A stretch of DNA of 64,000 nucleotides from Endozoicomonas gorgoniicola (GTDB taxonomy: Bacteria > Pseudomonadota > Gammaproteobacteria > Pseudomonadales > Endozoicomonadaceae): positions 2,808,501 to 2,872,500 of the forward strand of contig NZ_JAPFCC010000001.1 of assembly GCF_025562715.2 (NCBI RefSeq), in the 5' to 3' direction. Position numbers and translations under genes: made by a program. Under the pieces are notes generated by a model, which was not told where the DNA came from, did not search any database, and saw only the letters and a program-made list of their open reading frames with translations. Of the stretch, positions 43,721-52,606 are shown piece by piece. Within the stretch, counting starts at the first letter, position 1, and each line of letters starts with the position of its first letter.

Positions 43721-44287
43721 TCAGCTACCGGAGGCTGGCGGAAAGCCTTTAAGGATCGCATCGACTGCATTATTAATCTGCTGAGTGCGTTTTTCCGGTG
43801 TCGAAAGGTCAGGAATTCGAGCCTGGGAGCGTCCACGCCAGACCAGCTCTTTACTGGCAGGGTCAATAAAATCGACCATCAGCGAACCTTCCTCGTAATC
43901 TCTCACACGAGTTTCTGACTGCAACCCCACCCCCCAGCTGTTAATGCCGTATCCCAGCGAGGTAGAAACATGGTTCTCTTCCCGGCGGGTTTTGGTTTTA
44001 GTGAGATAATTGACCAGAAAATCCGCGTCAGACTCATCCACCAGCCTGAAACCTTTGGCTTGCAGATCACGGTTCACGGCAGCACGCACCCTGCGATCCT
44101 GCAGGCCATCCAGATGATAAGCCGACGACTGATCTTTATCGACCGTCAGCCAGGCATAGTTTTTCCAGCTACTCATCTGCTGCTGAACCCTGGCCGATGT
44201 ATCATAATCCCAGTCAACTCTCTGGCTGGCACAGCCCGCCAGTAATAAGACAAAACACCCTAATAACCAATGCCTGCTGCTTAACAT
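43721..44287 (-). CDS. DUF4136 lipoprotein
   Basis: 188 residues. The signal ends in lipobox LLAGC (Cys19). The mature part shows the DUF4136 pattern: VDWDYDTSARVQQQMSSWKNYAWL, RVRAAVNRDLQAKGFRLVDESDADFLVNYLTK, and SLMVDFIDPASKELVWRGRSQARI. An outer-membrane or periplasmic lipoprotein of unknown function, common in marine gammaproteobacteria. Confidence 0.9.
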   Translation of the reverse strand: MLSSRHWLLGCFVLLLAGCASQRVDWDYDTSARVQQQMSSWKNYAWLTVDKDQSSAYHLDGLQDRRVRAAVNRDLQAKGFRLVDESDADFLVNYLTKTKTRREENHVSTSLGYGINSWGVGLQSETRVRDYEEGSLMVDFIDPASKELVWRGRSQARIPDLSTPEKRTQQINNAVDAILKGFPPASGS

Positions 44288-44600
44288 AGTGATTTCCTAT
44301 TCTGTTTGTGACCGAAGCAGAAGCATATTCCGTCTTATAAGTACTCTCCAGTTCAAGGGTGACAAATTACATAACATTTGCTCAGTAAAGAGCGTCTTAA
44401 GGGGAGTAGCAACGTAGAACATCCCAACGTCATCCCCGCGCAGGCGGGGATCCACTGGTCGTGGTGGATTCCCACCTTCGTGGGAATGACGGAATTACGG
44501 AAGTTATTTTGGGACTATGCCTTAAACGGTTGTGCAGAACCACAATCGGGTTTAGCATCTTTGCCTGAACAAGAAAAAGAGCACAAACGAGGAAACCTGT
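44288..44600. other. Intergenic region with a palindromic repeat, upstream of arsC
   Basis: About 313 bp holding divergent promoters for the DUF4136 and arsC genes and one copy of the palindromic repeat at 44429-44490. An open frame through the repeat (44378-44716) overlaps arsC in another frame and is not a gene. Confidence 0.5.
44429..44490. repeat. 62-bp palindromic repeat, intergenic copy
   Basis: Same family as the copies at 11937 and 15143: GTCATCCCCGCGCAGGCGGG arm, short centre, and a partly diverged second arm ending GGGAATGAC. Confidence 0.85.
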
Positions 44601-44948
44601 ATGGCTGTCACCCTCTATCACAACCCACGCTGTTCAAAATCCCGGCAAACACTGGCACTGCTGGAAGAACAGGGCATCAATCCGGACATCATTCTGTATC
44701 TGGAAACGCCTCCTGACGAAGCTACCCTGAAAATACTGTTAAAACAGCTGGGTCTGACAGCCAGAGAACTGCTGCGAAAAGGGGAACAGGAGTACAAAGA
44801 TAATAATCTGAAGAACCCGCAGCTGAATGACAAAGAGCTGATTCAGGCAATGCTGAAGCACCCCAGGCTCATTGAGCGCCCGATTGTTGTCAATAAAGGG
44901 CAGGCGCGAATTGGCAGACCACCGGAGTCTGTTCTGGAAATCCTTTGA
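44601..44948 (+). CDS. arsC: ArsC-family arsenate reductase (glutaredoxin type)
   Basis: 115 residues. The active site is LYHNPRCSKSRQTL (Cys11), with ILYLETPPDEATLK, LLRKGEQEYKD and HPRLIERPIVV, matching the YfgD/ArsC family. It uses glutathione and glutaredoxin to reduce arsenate; housekeeping paralogues may have another role, as no arsenic-resistance genes are nearby. It is followed by a DUF2069 gene, the usual neighbour. Confidence 0.92.
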   Translation: MAVTLYHNPRCSKSRQTLALLEEQGINPDIILYLETPPDEATLKILLKQLGLTARELLRKGEQEYKDNNLKNPQLNDKELIQAMLKHPRLIERPIVVNKGQARIGRPPESVLEIL

Positions 44949-44957
44949 ATAAACCCT

Positions 44958-45356
44958 GTGAATAACCAGACAATGATAAAAAAAGCAGCCTTCATTTACT
45001 CCTTAACCATGGGCTTATACGTCAGTCTGGCGCTGGCACTGCTGGCAGAAACCTGGTGGCTGAATCCACCACCGGGTTCCAGGCTGGTCATCACCGCTAT
45101 TCAGCTGATTCCTCTGACTCTGCCCCTGTACGGGCTGTTAAAACGCAATCCAAGATCGGCTGCATGGCTGTGCTTTATTCTGTGTTTTTACTTTATCAGT
45201 GGAGTTTTATCGGTTTCAGCCCAGCCCGGGTCGTTTCATGGCTGGCTGACAGCAGGCATCAGCTGTCTTCTTTTTAGCGTGTCTCTGTTGTTTATCCGCT
45301 GGCAGAGCCAATTAATAAAAAGTCAGCTAATGAAAGTCAACCAGGAGACAGGTTAA
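44958..45356 (+). CDS. DUF2069 membrane protein
   Basis: 132 residues with four transmembrane helices (about 10-33, 42-60, 68-87, 94-113). The motifs PPPGSRLVITAIQLIPLTLPLYGLLKR and FILCFYFISGVLSV are typical of DUF2069. The start is GTG; the ATG at 44973 is possible. It lies 9 bp after arsC, in an operon as in Pseudomonas. Function unknown. Convergent with the DUF748 gene, overlapping it by 4 bp. Confidence 0.88.
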   Translation: MNNQTMIKKAAFIYSLTMGLYVSLALALLAETWWLNPPPGSRLVITAIQLIPLTLPLYGLLKRNPRSAAWLCFILCFYFISGVLSVSAQPGSFHGWLTAGISCLLFSVSLLFIRWQSQLIKSQLMKVNQETG

Positions 45357-47422
45357 TAACGAAGTTTGAAGTACATCCGGGCCTGCTCATCCACCACCTC
45401 AGCAGGCTCAATATGCAGGCGTTTGCTGTCTACCCCAGCGTCAAGCAGGCAATTCTTAATCGTTTCCGCACGCCCCTCAGCCAGATTCTGTAAACTTTCA
45501 GGCTTGAGCGGCCAGTGATTCACCAGCCAGCTTTCCGCTCTGGCAACTCGATGTTGTTGTGTCTCCTCACTTATTTCCGGAAGGCGGCGATTATGAATAC
45601 GCAAATACATCTGTTCAATCAACTGCTCCCGGGTTTGCAAAGGAATTCCGGCAACATTTTCTGACTCTTTTTTAAGCAGGCCAGAATACAGTTCCAGCAG
45701 GTCTGCATCCAGCTCAGCCCTGGCCAGACCTGCCTTATCGGCCTTTCTGGAAGCAAGCCCCTGAAACGATAAATCAAGGGCAGGTCTGCGACTCAATACA
45801 TTGGTCCATTGACGAACCGTTTGTTCAGATTCACTACACAACAGGGCTCGCCCCGGTATGTAATCAATCGCTTCAACCAGAGGCTGCTGACTGCCTGAAA
45901 GTCGACCCAGGTACTGTAAAGGTTCATCCGTCACACGTTTGAGACTGACCTTTATACTGTCCTGTAACAGGTTCACCAATGCAGAAGACAAGGGCTCTTC
46001 AGATAACTTACGCTCCGCAACGGGTACAATAATTCGTCCTTTATCGTCTGTCATAGCAGCCCGAATAAACGACAGGTTCCAGTCTGTTGCTGAATCATTG
46101 TCGGGTCGTGCTTCAAACCGGGTAAACGTCAGTCGCCCCTTCGCATGTCGTTCATCTGCTCCCCAGGATAACTGCATAACGGCATTCATCGTACTGTCTG
46201 CCAGATCATAGCCAGCCACAACCCGTTTCTGTTTTGAAACACTGCCAAGGTCGACGTCTCTCAGATCAATCCGGGCTTTACCATGTCCATCAGCTTGAAG
46301 CTCTGCGTCAACAGCAACAGGCAGCGTCTGCAAAGCGTAAGCCGTTCCTTTTAAAGTCAGTGCCGACTCACCATTGCTGACAAGCTGCCCGTCCAGGTTA
46401 CCCAGCTCCGGTTTTCCCTGACCGCTTTGCCATTGGTCCGGACGGGTAAATAGATTCAGCCGCCTGAGTTCCAGCTCGGAAAACGCCTTCAGCTGCTCTG
46501 GCAACAATGCCAGCGCCTGCTCACTCAGAAGTACATCTGCACCATTCAGAGAGCCTTTAACCACCGATACCTGACCATCGGACAGGGAAAAACCCAGCAG
46601 TTCAAGCTCGTCCCAGCGAAATTTCTGGTCTTCTGCAAAGCTCACAACTCCCTGCTGAAGCATCAGGCTCCCTTCCAGACTGACACTGTGCCGGGGCGAC
46701 CAGAAAAAACCCTGGTTAGCACTGACTGTCACCTGTTCCCAGCGATCAAACGGGCTGTCAGGGAACGCTGTCTGAATCGTAGCCAGCGGCACACTCCGGA
46801 CATCAAACTCACCATTAAGCTCACCACGGTTCAGGTCGAACTGCCCCTGGAATGTCCAGTCACCCTTCTCTGGTAAACCATCAACCGTCAGTCTCAATTC
46901 ACCACTGTCGCCGGCCTGAATCTGCATGGACTGATAGGCCAGAGAAGCCGCCAGAGGTTGCTCTCCGCTGCGAGACAGAAACAAACCGCCCTTGCCCAGT
47001 TCAAAATACTTTACGACGTTTGTCATATATTCCTGAAGCGGTGAAGATTCAGCAGCGTCGGGGCTGCCCAGAAGATCCAGGTCAACATTAACAAAAGGGC
47101 TTTGAAAATAGAGGCGGGATAGTTGCAGGGCATCAGACGAAGCGAGTTTTGACAGGGGAATACGCATGCGTACTTCATCGGCACTGACCGTTAGTCCCGG
47201 CAGCAGATACAGGTCGGAATCTTTAAAAATCAGTTCTCCGCTGAACAGGGAGTAATCTACCCGCACCGGCAGAATTTCAATACCGGATTCCTGCGACAGT
47301 CTTTCCAGAAAGTGCCGGGCCAGTCGTTCGGGTAAAAGGAAGTAACCTGACAAAAGAGTCAGGAAAATAAGCAGTCCAGCTATGACACTGACAAACCAAC
47401 GTGACTGCGACCGGCTTTGCAT
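45353..47422 (-). CDS. DUF748/AsmA-like envelope protein
   Basis: 689 residues. A single N-terminal transmembrane helix (VSVIAGLLIFLTLLSGYFLL) is followed by a long, strand-rich periplasmic region with the AsmA-like start LPVRVDYSLFSGELIFKDSDLYLLPGLTVSADEVRMRIPLS. The C-terminal part (DFLSFIRA-type strand, then LHIEPAEVVDEQARMYFKLRY) has the OmpA-like close of DUF748 proteins. Such proteins probably help lipid movement or envelope assembly. Located downstream of hda. Confidence 0.7.
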   Translation of the reverse strand: MQSRSQSRWFVSVIAGLLIFLTLLSGYFLLPERLARHFLERLSQESGIEILPVRVDYSLFSGELIFKDSDLYLLPGLTVSADEVRMRIPLSKLASSDALQLSRLYFQSPFVNVDLDLLGSPDAAESSPLQEYMTNVVKYFELGKGGLFLSRSGEQPLAASLAYQSMQIQAGDSGELRLTVDGLPEKGDWTFQGQFDLNRGELNGEFDVRSVPLATIQTAFPDSPFDRWEQVTVSANQGFFWSPRHSVSLEGSLMLQQGVVSFAEDQKFRWDELELLGFSLSDGQVSVVKGSLNGADVLLSEQALALLPEQLKAFSELELRRLNLFTRPDQWQSGQGKPELGNLDGQLVSNGESALTLKGTAYALQTLPVAVDAELQADGHGKARIDLRDVDLGSVSKQKRVVAGYDLADSTMNAVMQLSWGADERHAKGRLTFTRFEARPDNDSATDWNLSFIRAAMTDDKGRIIVPVAERKLSEEPLSSALVNLLQDSIKVSLKRVTDEPLQYLGRLSGSQQPLVEAIDYIPGRALLCSESEQTVRQWTNVLSRRPALDLSFQGLASRKADKAGLARAELDADLLELYSGLLKKESENVAGIPLQTREQLIEQMYLRIHNRRLPEISEETQQHRVARAESWLVNHWPLKPESLQNLAEGRAETIKNCLLDAGVDSKRLHIEPAEVVDEQARMYFKLRY

Positions 47423-47457
47423 AAATACTCTCTGGTTACGCAGGATTAAGTTGTTAA

Positions 47458-48174
47458 CTACCAGCTCATAACCTGTTTCACAAAAGGGATGGTCAGCTTT
47501 CTTTTAGCTCTTAATGACGCACTGTCGAGCTTCTGAAGAATCCTGAATAAGTGTCCCATATCGCGGTTGCTGCGATAGATAATGAAACGGGCAACGTCTT
47601 CATTCATGTCCAGCCCCCGCAGATGAGCGCGCAGCTGCAAGGCGGCCACCTTTTCTTTATCGGTCAGTGGCTGAACCTGAAACACCACCCCCCAGCTGAG
47701 CCGGGAAACCAGGTCTGGCAACTCAATTTTCAGGGCTTTGGGAGGACAGTCAGCCGCCACCAGCAAACGGGTGTTGGCATCACGCAGACGGTTGAAAAGG
47801 TCGAACAGGGCTTCTTCCCATTCAGGAATGCCTGCTGCCGCATTGATATCATCAATACAGACCAGCTGCAGACTCTCCATCCCTTCCAGAAGCTTTGAAG
47901 GATAGTGCACCAGTTCATTCATTGGCAGATAAATACTGCGTCCCTGGCGACTATCGACTTGATGGCAGGCAGCCTGCAGCAAATGACTGCAACCCACACC
48001 ACTGGAACCATACAGATAGATAAACTGCTCATTTTCTATGCCGGGGACCTGTCGATCATTATCCAGCATATTAACCAATGCAGCATTCTGTCCGCTGAAA
48101 AAGTTAGCGAATGTGGCATCGTCCCTTAACTGGACGCTGAGCGGCAATTGAACAGGCAGACTCATATACGACAT
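47458..48174 (-). CDS. hda: DnaA regulatory inactivator Hda
   Basis: 238 residues. Opens with LPVQLPLSVQLRDDATFANFF, carrying the QLPLSVQL-type clamp-binding motif, then YLYGSSGVGCSHLLQAACH (Walker A), LVCIDDINAAAG (Walker B) and the DnaA-like lid region. Walker A has SSGVGCSH rather than GxxxxGK[ST], as usual for Hda. With the sliding clamp it stimulates DnaA-ATP hydrolysis and prevents re-initiation. Confidence 0.95.
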   Translation of the reverse strand: MSYMSLPVQLPLSVQLRDDATFANFFSGQNAALVNMLDNDRQVPGIENEQFIYLYGSSGVGCSHLLQAACHQVDSRQGRSIYLPMNELVHYPSKLLEGMESLQLVCIDDINAAAGIPEWEEALFDLFNRLRDANTRLLVAADCPPKALKIELPDLVSRLSWGVVFQVQPLTDKEKVAALQLRAHLRGLDMNEDVARFIIYRSNRDMGHLFRILQKLDSASLRAKRKLTIPFVKQVMSW

Positions 48175-48284
48175 CAGGCAATGGATTGATAATATTTCAC
48201 AGGCACTGCCCTACGCGTAAACAACGCTACAGCCCCTGACTTTTCTGGCACCGGTGTTAGGTATTCTGTTACACCTTTCATGGC

Positions 48285-49397
48285 TCACTCCTCAGGTTTA
48301 TCACCAGGCTCGCCCGCATGATAAAGGTCACTTGCCTTGTAGTTCCGATGCAGATGACGCAAGAGTACCATAATAATTGCAGCAAGTGGCAGTGCAATCA
48401 GCATGCCAATGAAACCAAACAACTGCCCACCTGCCATTAAGGCAAAAATAACAGCCACCGGGTGCAAACCAATTTTATCCCCAACAAGCCATGGTGTAAG
48501 GACATAACCTTCCAGCATCTGTCCCACTGTAAAGACAGCCGTCACAGCCAGCAAAGCCCAGTATTGGTCAAACTGGAACAGTGCAACAATGATCGCCGTG
48601 GCAAAACCGACAAAAAAACCCATATAGGGAATAATGCTCGCCAGCCCTGCCAACAGACCAATCAGCATAGCGAACTGCAGCCCGATCAGCCACAAGCCAG
48701 CGCCATAAATTACACCGAGCGCCAACATAACCATTAATTGCCCTTTAAGAAAGGCTCCCAGCACTTCATCGCACTCTTTTGACAGGGTAACGATCTCTGC
48801 TTCCATATTCAGGGGCATGATCAGGCGCAGGTGCAGCATCATTTCGTTCCAGTCCCTGAGCAGATAAAACGTCACCACCGGAACCAGAAACAGATTAACG
48901 ACAAAACCAGCTATCGCCAGCCCTGAAGACGTTACCTTACGGCTCAGGTCTGCAATAATGCCACCGGTTTGCTGCCACTCGGTCGCCAACTGCTTAACCA
49001 CCACGCTCAGGTCAAACCATTCAGGGTCCACCTCAATATACGTCAACAGCTCTGGCACGACATTGTTGCGTACCCAGGCTTCCCAGACCGGCAGCAGTTG
49101 TATCACGGTTTTAATCTGGTGGAACAGTGCCGGAACCAGCACCAGCAACAACACCAGACCGGCTATAAACAGGGCAAGAAACACCACCGTCACCGACAGC
49201 GAGCGACTCATGCCCATTTTTTCCAGCCTGTCAGCCACAGGGTCACCCAGATAGGCCAGCACCAGGCTGACCACAAAAGGCGCAAGAATAGGGCTTAAAA
49301 AATGAATAACTACCCCAGTGGCCAGAGCCACGCCTGCCAGCATCCAGCGTTGTCTTATGGTCATACCCGTTCCTGCATTATTGTTCTTATTTACCAT
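48285..49397 (-). CDS. AI-2E family transporter (PerM/YdiK-like)
   Basis: 370 residues with about eight transmembrane segments. Family motifs: FLSPILAPFVVSLVLAYLGDPVADRLEK near the N terminus and the C-terminal GYVLTPWLVGDKIGLHPVAVIFALMAGGQLFGFIGMLIALPLAA. Members include AI-2 exporters and sodium-proton antiporters; the substrate is unknown. It is in the conserved block hda - this gene - DUF2066 - purM. Confidence 0.93.
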   Translation of the reverse strand: MVNKNNNAGTGMTIRQRWMLAGVALATGVVIHFLSPILAPFVVSLVLAYLGDPVADRLEKMGMSRSLSVTVVFLALFIAGLVLLLVLVPALFHQIKTVIQLLPVWEAWVRNNVVPELLTYIEVDPEWFDLSVVVKQLATEWQQTGGIIADLSRKVTSSGLAIAGFVVNLFLVPVVTFYLLRDWNEMMLHLRLIMPLNMEAEIVTLSKECDEVLGAFLKGQLMVMLALGVIYGAGLWLIGLQFAMLIGLLAGLASIIPYMGFFVGFATAIIVALFQFDQYWALLAVTAVFTVGQMLEGYVLTPWLVGDKIGLHPVAVIFALMAGGQLFGFIGMLIALPLAAIIMVLLRHLHRNYKASDLYHAGEPGDKPEE

Positions 49398-49421
49398 GAC
49401 AATGCAGCTCTCTCTGGCTGT

Positions 49422-50636
49422 TTATCGACCACGCCAGCGATAGTGCAGATAGCCTTCACCATTACCAGCAACCGACTGCCCGTCTGGCTCAACCTTTTGC
49501 AACCGGCGTTCCAGGGCAATAGAGTCTGACAGTTGTTCAACAGTACCATCAATGGTCAGTTCCAGCTCCAGCTGATCTCCGGACACCCGCTTTACCATGA
49601 CATTTCGTACTGCCGTCAAACCTTCTACATACGCGATGGCACCCGCATAGGCTCTGGTGGTACCAGTGCCATCAATACGCAGAATGGGGTTCTCACTGTG
49701 ACCTGCCGTCACTGCATAATGCCTGGACAATGTGTTACCCACCAGATCTGCCATAGCGAGCGCAACACCTTTGGCGCTCAGGTCTTCAATGCTGGCATCA
49801 AACCGCTGGTTTCGAAACAGAAGAATCAGTCGACCGTTGTACCGTTCACCCTTGTCCGTTTCACTGACCGAGAGGCGACCACCAAGAATTGATTCGGAGC
49901 CGTAACGCGTTGACGCTTCTGTTAACTTGCTGGAAAACAGCCCCCAGACATCGACAGCACTGATGGCCAGATTGTCTTCAAAATCCATGACCGGAAAGAT
50001 CAGCGGTAAAGCTCTCTGATCGAACACCTGATTAATGTTTTCGGATAGACTGGTTGGCCTGCCGCTGCTTTGAATCTGTCGGTGCCCGGCCTCATCAACT
50101 GCCAGCCACATCAGGGTGGTCGACCGGTTCTCTCCCCAGATACCCAGACCATTGTCGCGGAGCAGGCGGGTTATCGCCTTGTCATCAAACCGGGTCACCA
50201 GCATCAGCTGCCGCTGCCCGTCCACTTCTTCCCGGCGATAGCTGTATCCCTGCAGGTAGCTGGTCGCCTTCTGCAAAGCACTTTTAATTGCGGGATCAGA
50301 CAGTGTCTGCCGCTGCCCTGTGACCTTGACCAGTACTTCCGACATCGCCCTGGACGTTGCCCGGCTGCGGTCATTACTGCCCTGACCGGACACAGGCACT
50401 TCTATCTGATAAAGGTCATTGATCTGGGATGCCTGAGATGGCTGAGACAACAGTAACAGCAACGAGCAGGCCAATAACAGCAACACCTGCAGCGGCAGCC
50501 ATAACACCGGGGTTCCCGAAAATTTCAAACTTTTTGCTTTTGCCACGCTACTTTCTGCTTTCGTCACGCTACTTTCTGCTTTCGTCACGCTACTTTCTGC
50601 TTTCGCCACAATACAAGCCATGACAGCTAACGACAT
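49422..50636 (-). CDS. DUF2066 protein with N-terminal coding repeats
   Basis: 404 residues. The DUF2066 region starts at INDLYQIEVPVSGQGSNDRSRATSRAMSEVLVKVTGQRQTL and runs to YLHYRWRGR. The signal peptide (LLLLACSLLLLLSQPSQA) is preceded by an unusual 40-residue lead that contains three KAESSVT-type heptads from a 21-bp tandem repeat. The real start may be later than the ATG at 50636, though no later ATG precedes the hydrophobic segment. A periplasmic protein of unknown function, divergent from purM as in pseudomonads. Confidence 0.85.
   Translation of the reverse strand: MSLAVMACIVAKAESSVTKAESSVTKAESSVAKAKSLKFSGTPVLWLPLQVLLLLACSLLLLLSQPSQASQINDLYQIEVPVSGQGSNDRSRATSRAMSEVLVKVTGQRQTLSDPAIKSALQKATSYLQGYSYRREEVDGQRQLMLVTRFDDKAITRLLRDNGLGIWGENRSTTLMWLAVDEAGHRQIQSSGRPTSLSENINQVFDQRALPLIFPVMDFEDNLAISAVDVWGLFSSKLTEASTRYGSESILGGRLSVSETDKGERYNGRLILLFRNQRFDASIEDLSAKGVALAMADLVGNTLSRHYAVTAGHSENPILRIDGTGTTRAYAGAIAYVEGLTAVRNVMVKRVSGDQLELELTIDGTVEQLSDSIALERRLQKVEPDGQSVAGNGEGYLHYRWRGR
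50536..50613 (-). repeat. 21-bp tandem repeat inside the DUF2066 gene
   Basis: Three full copies and one partial copy of a 21-bp unit (GCTTTCGTCACGCTACTTTC plus T) code KAESSVT heptads. The length is a multiple of three, so copy changes keep the frame. Confidence 0.9.
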
Positions 50637-50801
50637 GCCTGAAACCTTGAAAATTAATCAAAAAATAGATTTTGCCATAAGTACCCAGCACACAACAGGT
50701 AAAAACTCGCATCATCGCCAAGCTTTACGCTAGAATGCGCGCTCTGATCATTGACCCTCGACATAGTTCGACACAAATAACTAGGTGCGGAACCACCTCT
50801 T

Positions 50802-51887
50802 ATGAGTAAAATCGACAGCGATTCTTCCAAAGACTCTCTTAGCTCTTCTCTTAGCTCCTCTCTTAGCTCTTCTCTTAGCTACAAAGATGCTGGGGTAGAC
50901 ATCAGTGCAGGCAACACACTGGTTGAACGTATCAAGCATGTAGCAAAAGCCACCAGGCGCCCTGAAGTCATGGGCGGACTGGGCGGTTTCGGAGCCCTGT
51001 GCCAGATCCCGGCAGGTTATAAGGAGCCCATCCTGGTCTCCGGAACCGATGGTGTAGGCACTAAACTGAAACTGGCCATGGACCTGAACAGGCATGACAC
51101 TATCGGAATCGATCTGGTGGCCATGTGCGTCAATGACCTGCTGGTATGTGGTGCTGAACCTCTGTTTTTCCTCGACTATTACGCAACAGGCAAGCTGAAC
51201 GTCGATGTAGCAGAACAGGTCGTCACCGGTATCGGCAAAGGCTGTGAACAGTCTGCCTGCGCCCTGATTGGCGGTGAAACCGCAGAAATGCCCGGCATGT
51301 ACCAGGGTGAAGATTACGACCTGGCCGGTTTCTGTGTCGGCATTGTGGAAAAAGAAGACATCATCGATGGAACCAGGGTATCTGCCGATGATGCTCTCAT
51401 CGGACTGAAATCCAGCGGCCCACACTCCAATGGTTACTCCCTGATCCGTAAAGTTCTGGAAGTGACTGACGCTGACCTGACTCAGGAGGTTGACGGCAAA
51501 CCTCTGGCTGATGCACTGCTGGCTCCTACCCGTATTTACGTCAAATCACTGTTACAACTGTGCCGGGAAATGCCGGTGCATGCCATGGCACACATTACCG
51601 GTGGCGGATTAACTGAAAACCTGCCACGGGTGATTCCAGAAGGTTGCCGCGCGGTTATTGACACCAGCAGCTGGGACATTCCACAGGTATTTCGCTTCCT
51701 GCAGGAAGGAGGCAACATCGCCCAGTCTGAAATGTACCTGACCTTCAACTGCGGTGTTGGCATGGTGATCTGTGTGCCTGCTGAGCAGGCGGAACAGGCT
51801 GTGAATCGATTAAACGAACTGGGCGAAGACGCCTTTGTCATCGGTCATATGGAAGCCGGTGAAGGCGACCAGGTTGTTTACCGATAA
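50802..51887 (+). CDS. purM: Phosphoribosylformylglycinamidine cyclo-ligase (AIR synthetase)
   Basis: 361 residues. The enzyme begins at LSYKDAGVDISAGNTLVERIK and contains LVSGTDGVGTKLKLA, IGIDLVAMCVNDLLVCGAEPLFFLDYYATG and AHITGGGLTENLPRV. It makes aminoimidazole ribotide in purine synthesis. Compared with the usual N terminus there are about 20 extra Ser/Leu residues, coded by a 12-bp tandem repeat at 50835-50882. It is followed by purN, 26 bp away. Confidence 0.97.
   Translation: MSKIDSDSSKDSLSSSLSSSLSSSLSYKDAGVDISAGNTLVERIKHVAKATRRPEVMGGLGGFGALCQIPAGYKEPILVSGTDGVGTKLKLAMDLNRHDTIGIDLVAMCVNDLLVCGAEPLFFLDYYATGKLNVDVAEQVVTGIGKGCEQSACALIGGETAEMPGMYQGEDYDLAGFCVGIVEKEDIIDGTRVSADDALIGLKSSGPHSNGYSLIRKVLEVTDADLTQEVDGKPLADALLAPTRIYVKSLLQLCREMPVHAMAHITGGGLTENLPRVIPEGCRAVIDTSSWDIPQVFRFLQEGGNIAQSEMYLTFNCGVGMVICVPAEQAEQAVNRLNELGEDAFVIGHMEAGEGDQVVYR
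50835..50882 (+). repeat. 12-bp tandem repeat at the start of purM
   Basis: Four copies of TCTCTTAGCTCT (last one ending AC) encode repeated Ser-Leu-Ser-Ser. The repeat extends the N terminus in frame. Confidence 0.9.
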
Positions 51888-51913
51888 GCGTCATTACAGA
51901 AAGAGCCACACTC

Positions 51914-52606
51914 ATGAGTCGCAAACGTGTAGTTGTCCTGTTATCCGGTAATGGCAGCACCCTTCAGGCGTTGATCGATCAGCAGCCTGACTCTCATTAC
52001 GACATTGTTGGAGTGTTCAGCAATCGCCCCGGCGTTTTCGGACTGCAACGGGCAGCCAGGGCCAACATTCCGCACTGCACCATCAACCATCAGGACTTTT
52101 CTGATCGAGGCACATTTGATCAGCACATGCTTCAGTCTATTGATCAACTCAATCCTGATTATGTCGTTCTTGCAGGTTATATGCGCATTCTGTCCAGTGA
52201 CTTTATCCGGCACTTTTCAGGCAGGCTGATCAACATTCATCCATCATTACTGCCAAAACATAAAGGGCTGAACACTTACCAAAACGCTCTGGCACTGGGC
52301 GACAGGGAACACGGAACCACTGTACATTTTGTAACGGATGAACTCGACAGTGGTGCCATAATCCTTCAGGCATCACTGCCTGTTCATCCTGTGGATACCG
52401 TCCAAACCCTTGAACAACGGGTGAAAGCCATGGAGCAGAAAATCTACCCGCTGGCTGTAGACTGCCTTTGCTCTGGCCGACTCATCGGCAAGGACAGTGT
52501 GGTATGGCTTGACAACCACCCCCTACCCAAACAAGGATATTTATTGCAGGAAAAAAATCTGGACCAACAATGCCAAAGATTATCAATCAAACCTTCAAGA
52601 GCCTGA
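51914..52606 (+). CDS. purN: Phosphoribosylglycinamide formyltransferase (folate-dependent)
   Basis: 230 residues. Core motifs: VVLLSGNGSTLQALID (substrate loop), LAGYMRILSSDF, and NIHPSLLPKHKGLNTYQNAL..EHGTTVHFVTDELDSGAIILQ, holding the catalytic Asn-His-Asp set. It transfers formyl from 10-formyl-THF to GAR. Co-directional with purM. The last 37 bp overlap the DUF3108 gene. PurT at 37957 does the same step with formate. Confidence 0.96.
   Translation: MSRKRVVVLLSGNGSTLQALIDQQPDSHYDIVGVFSNRPGVFGLQRAARANIPHCTINHQDFSDRGTFDQHMLQSIDQLNPDYVVLAGYMRILSSDFIRHFSGRLINIHPSLLPKHKGLNTYQNALALGDREHGTTVHFVTDELDSGAIILQASLPVHPVDTVQTLEQRVKAMEQKIYPLAVDCLCSGRLIGKDSVVWLDNHPLPKQGYLLQEKNLDQQCQRLSIKPSRA

Noticed and set aside
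44378..44716. 112-codon + strand ORF before arsC
   Set aside because: Formed by the palindromic repeat and an out-of-frame part of arsC.
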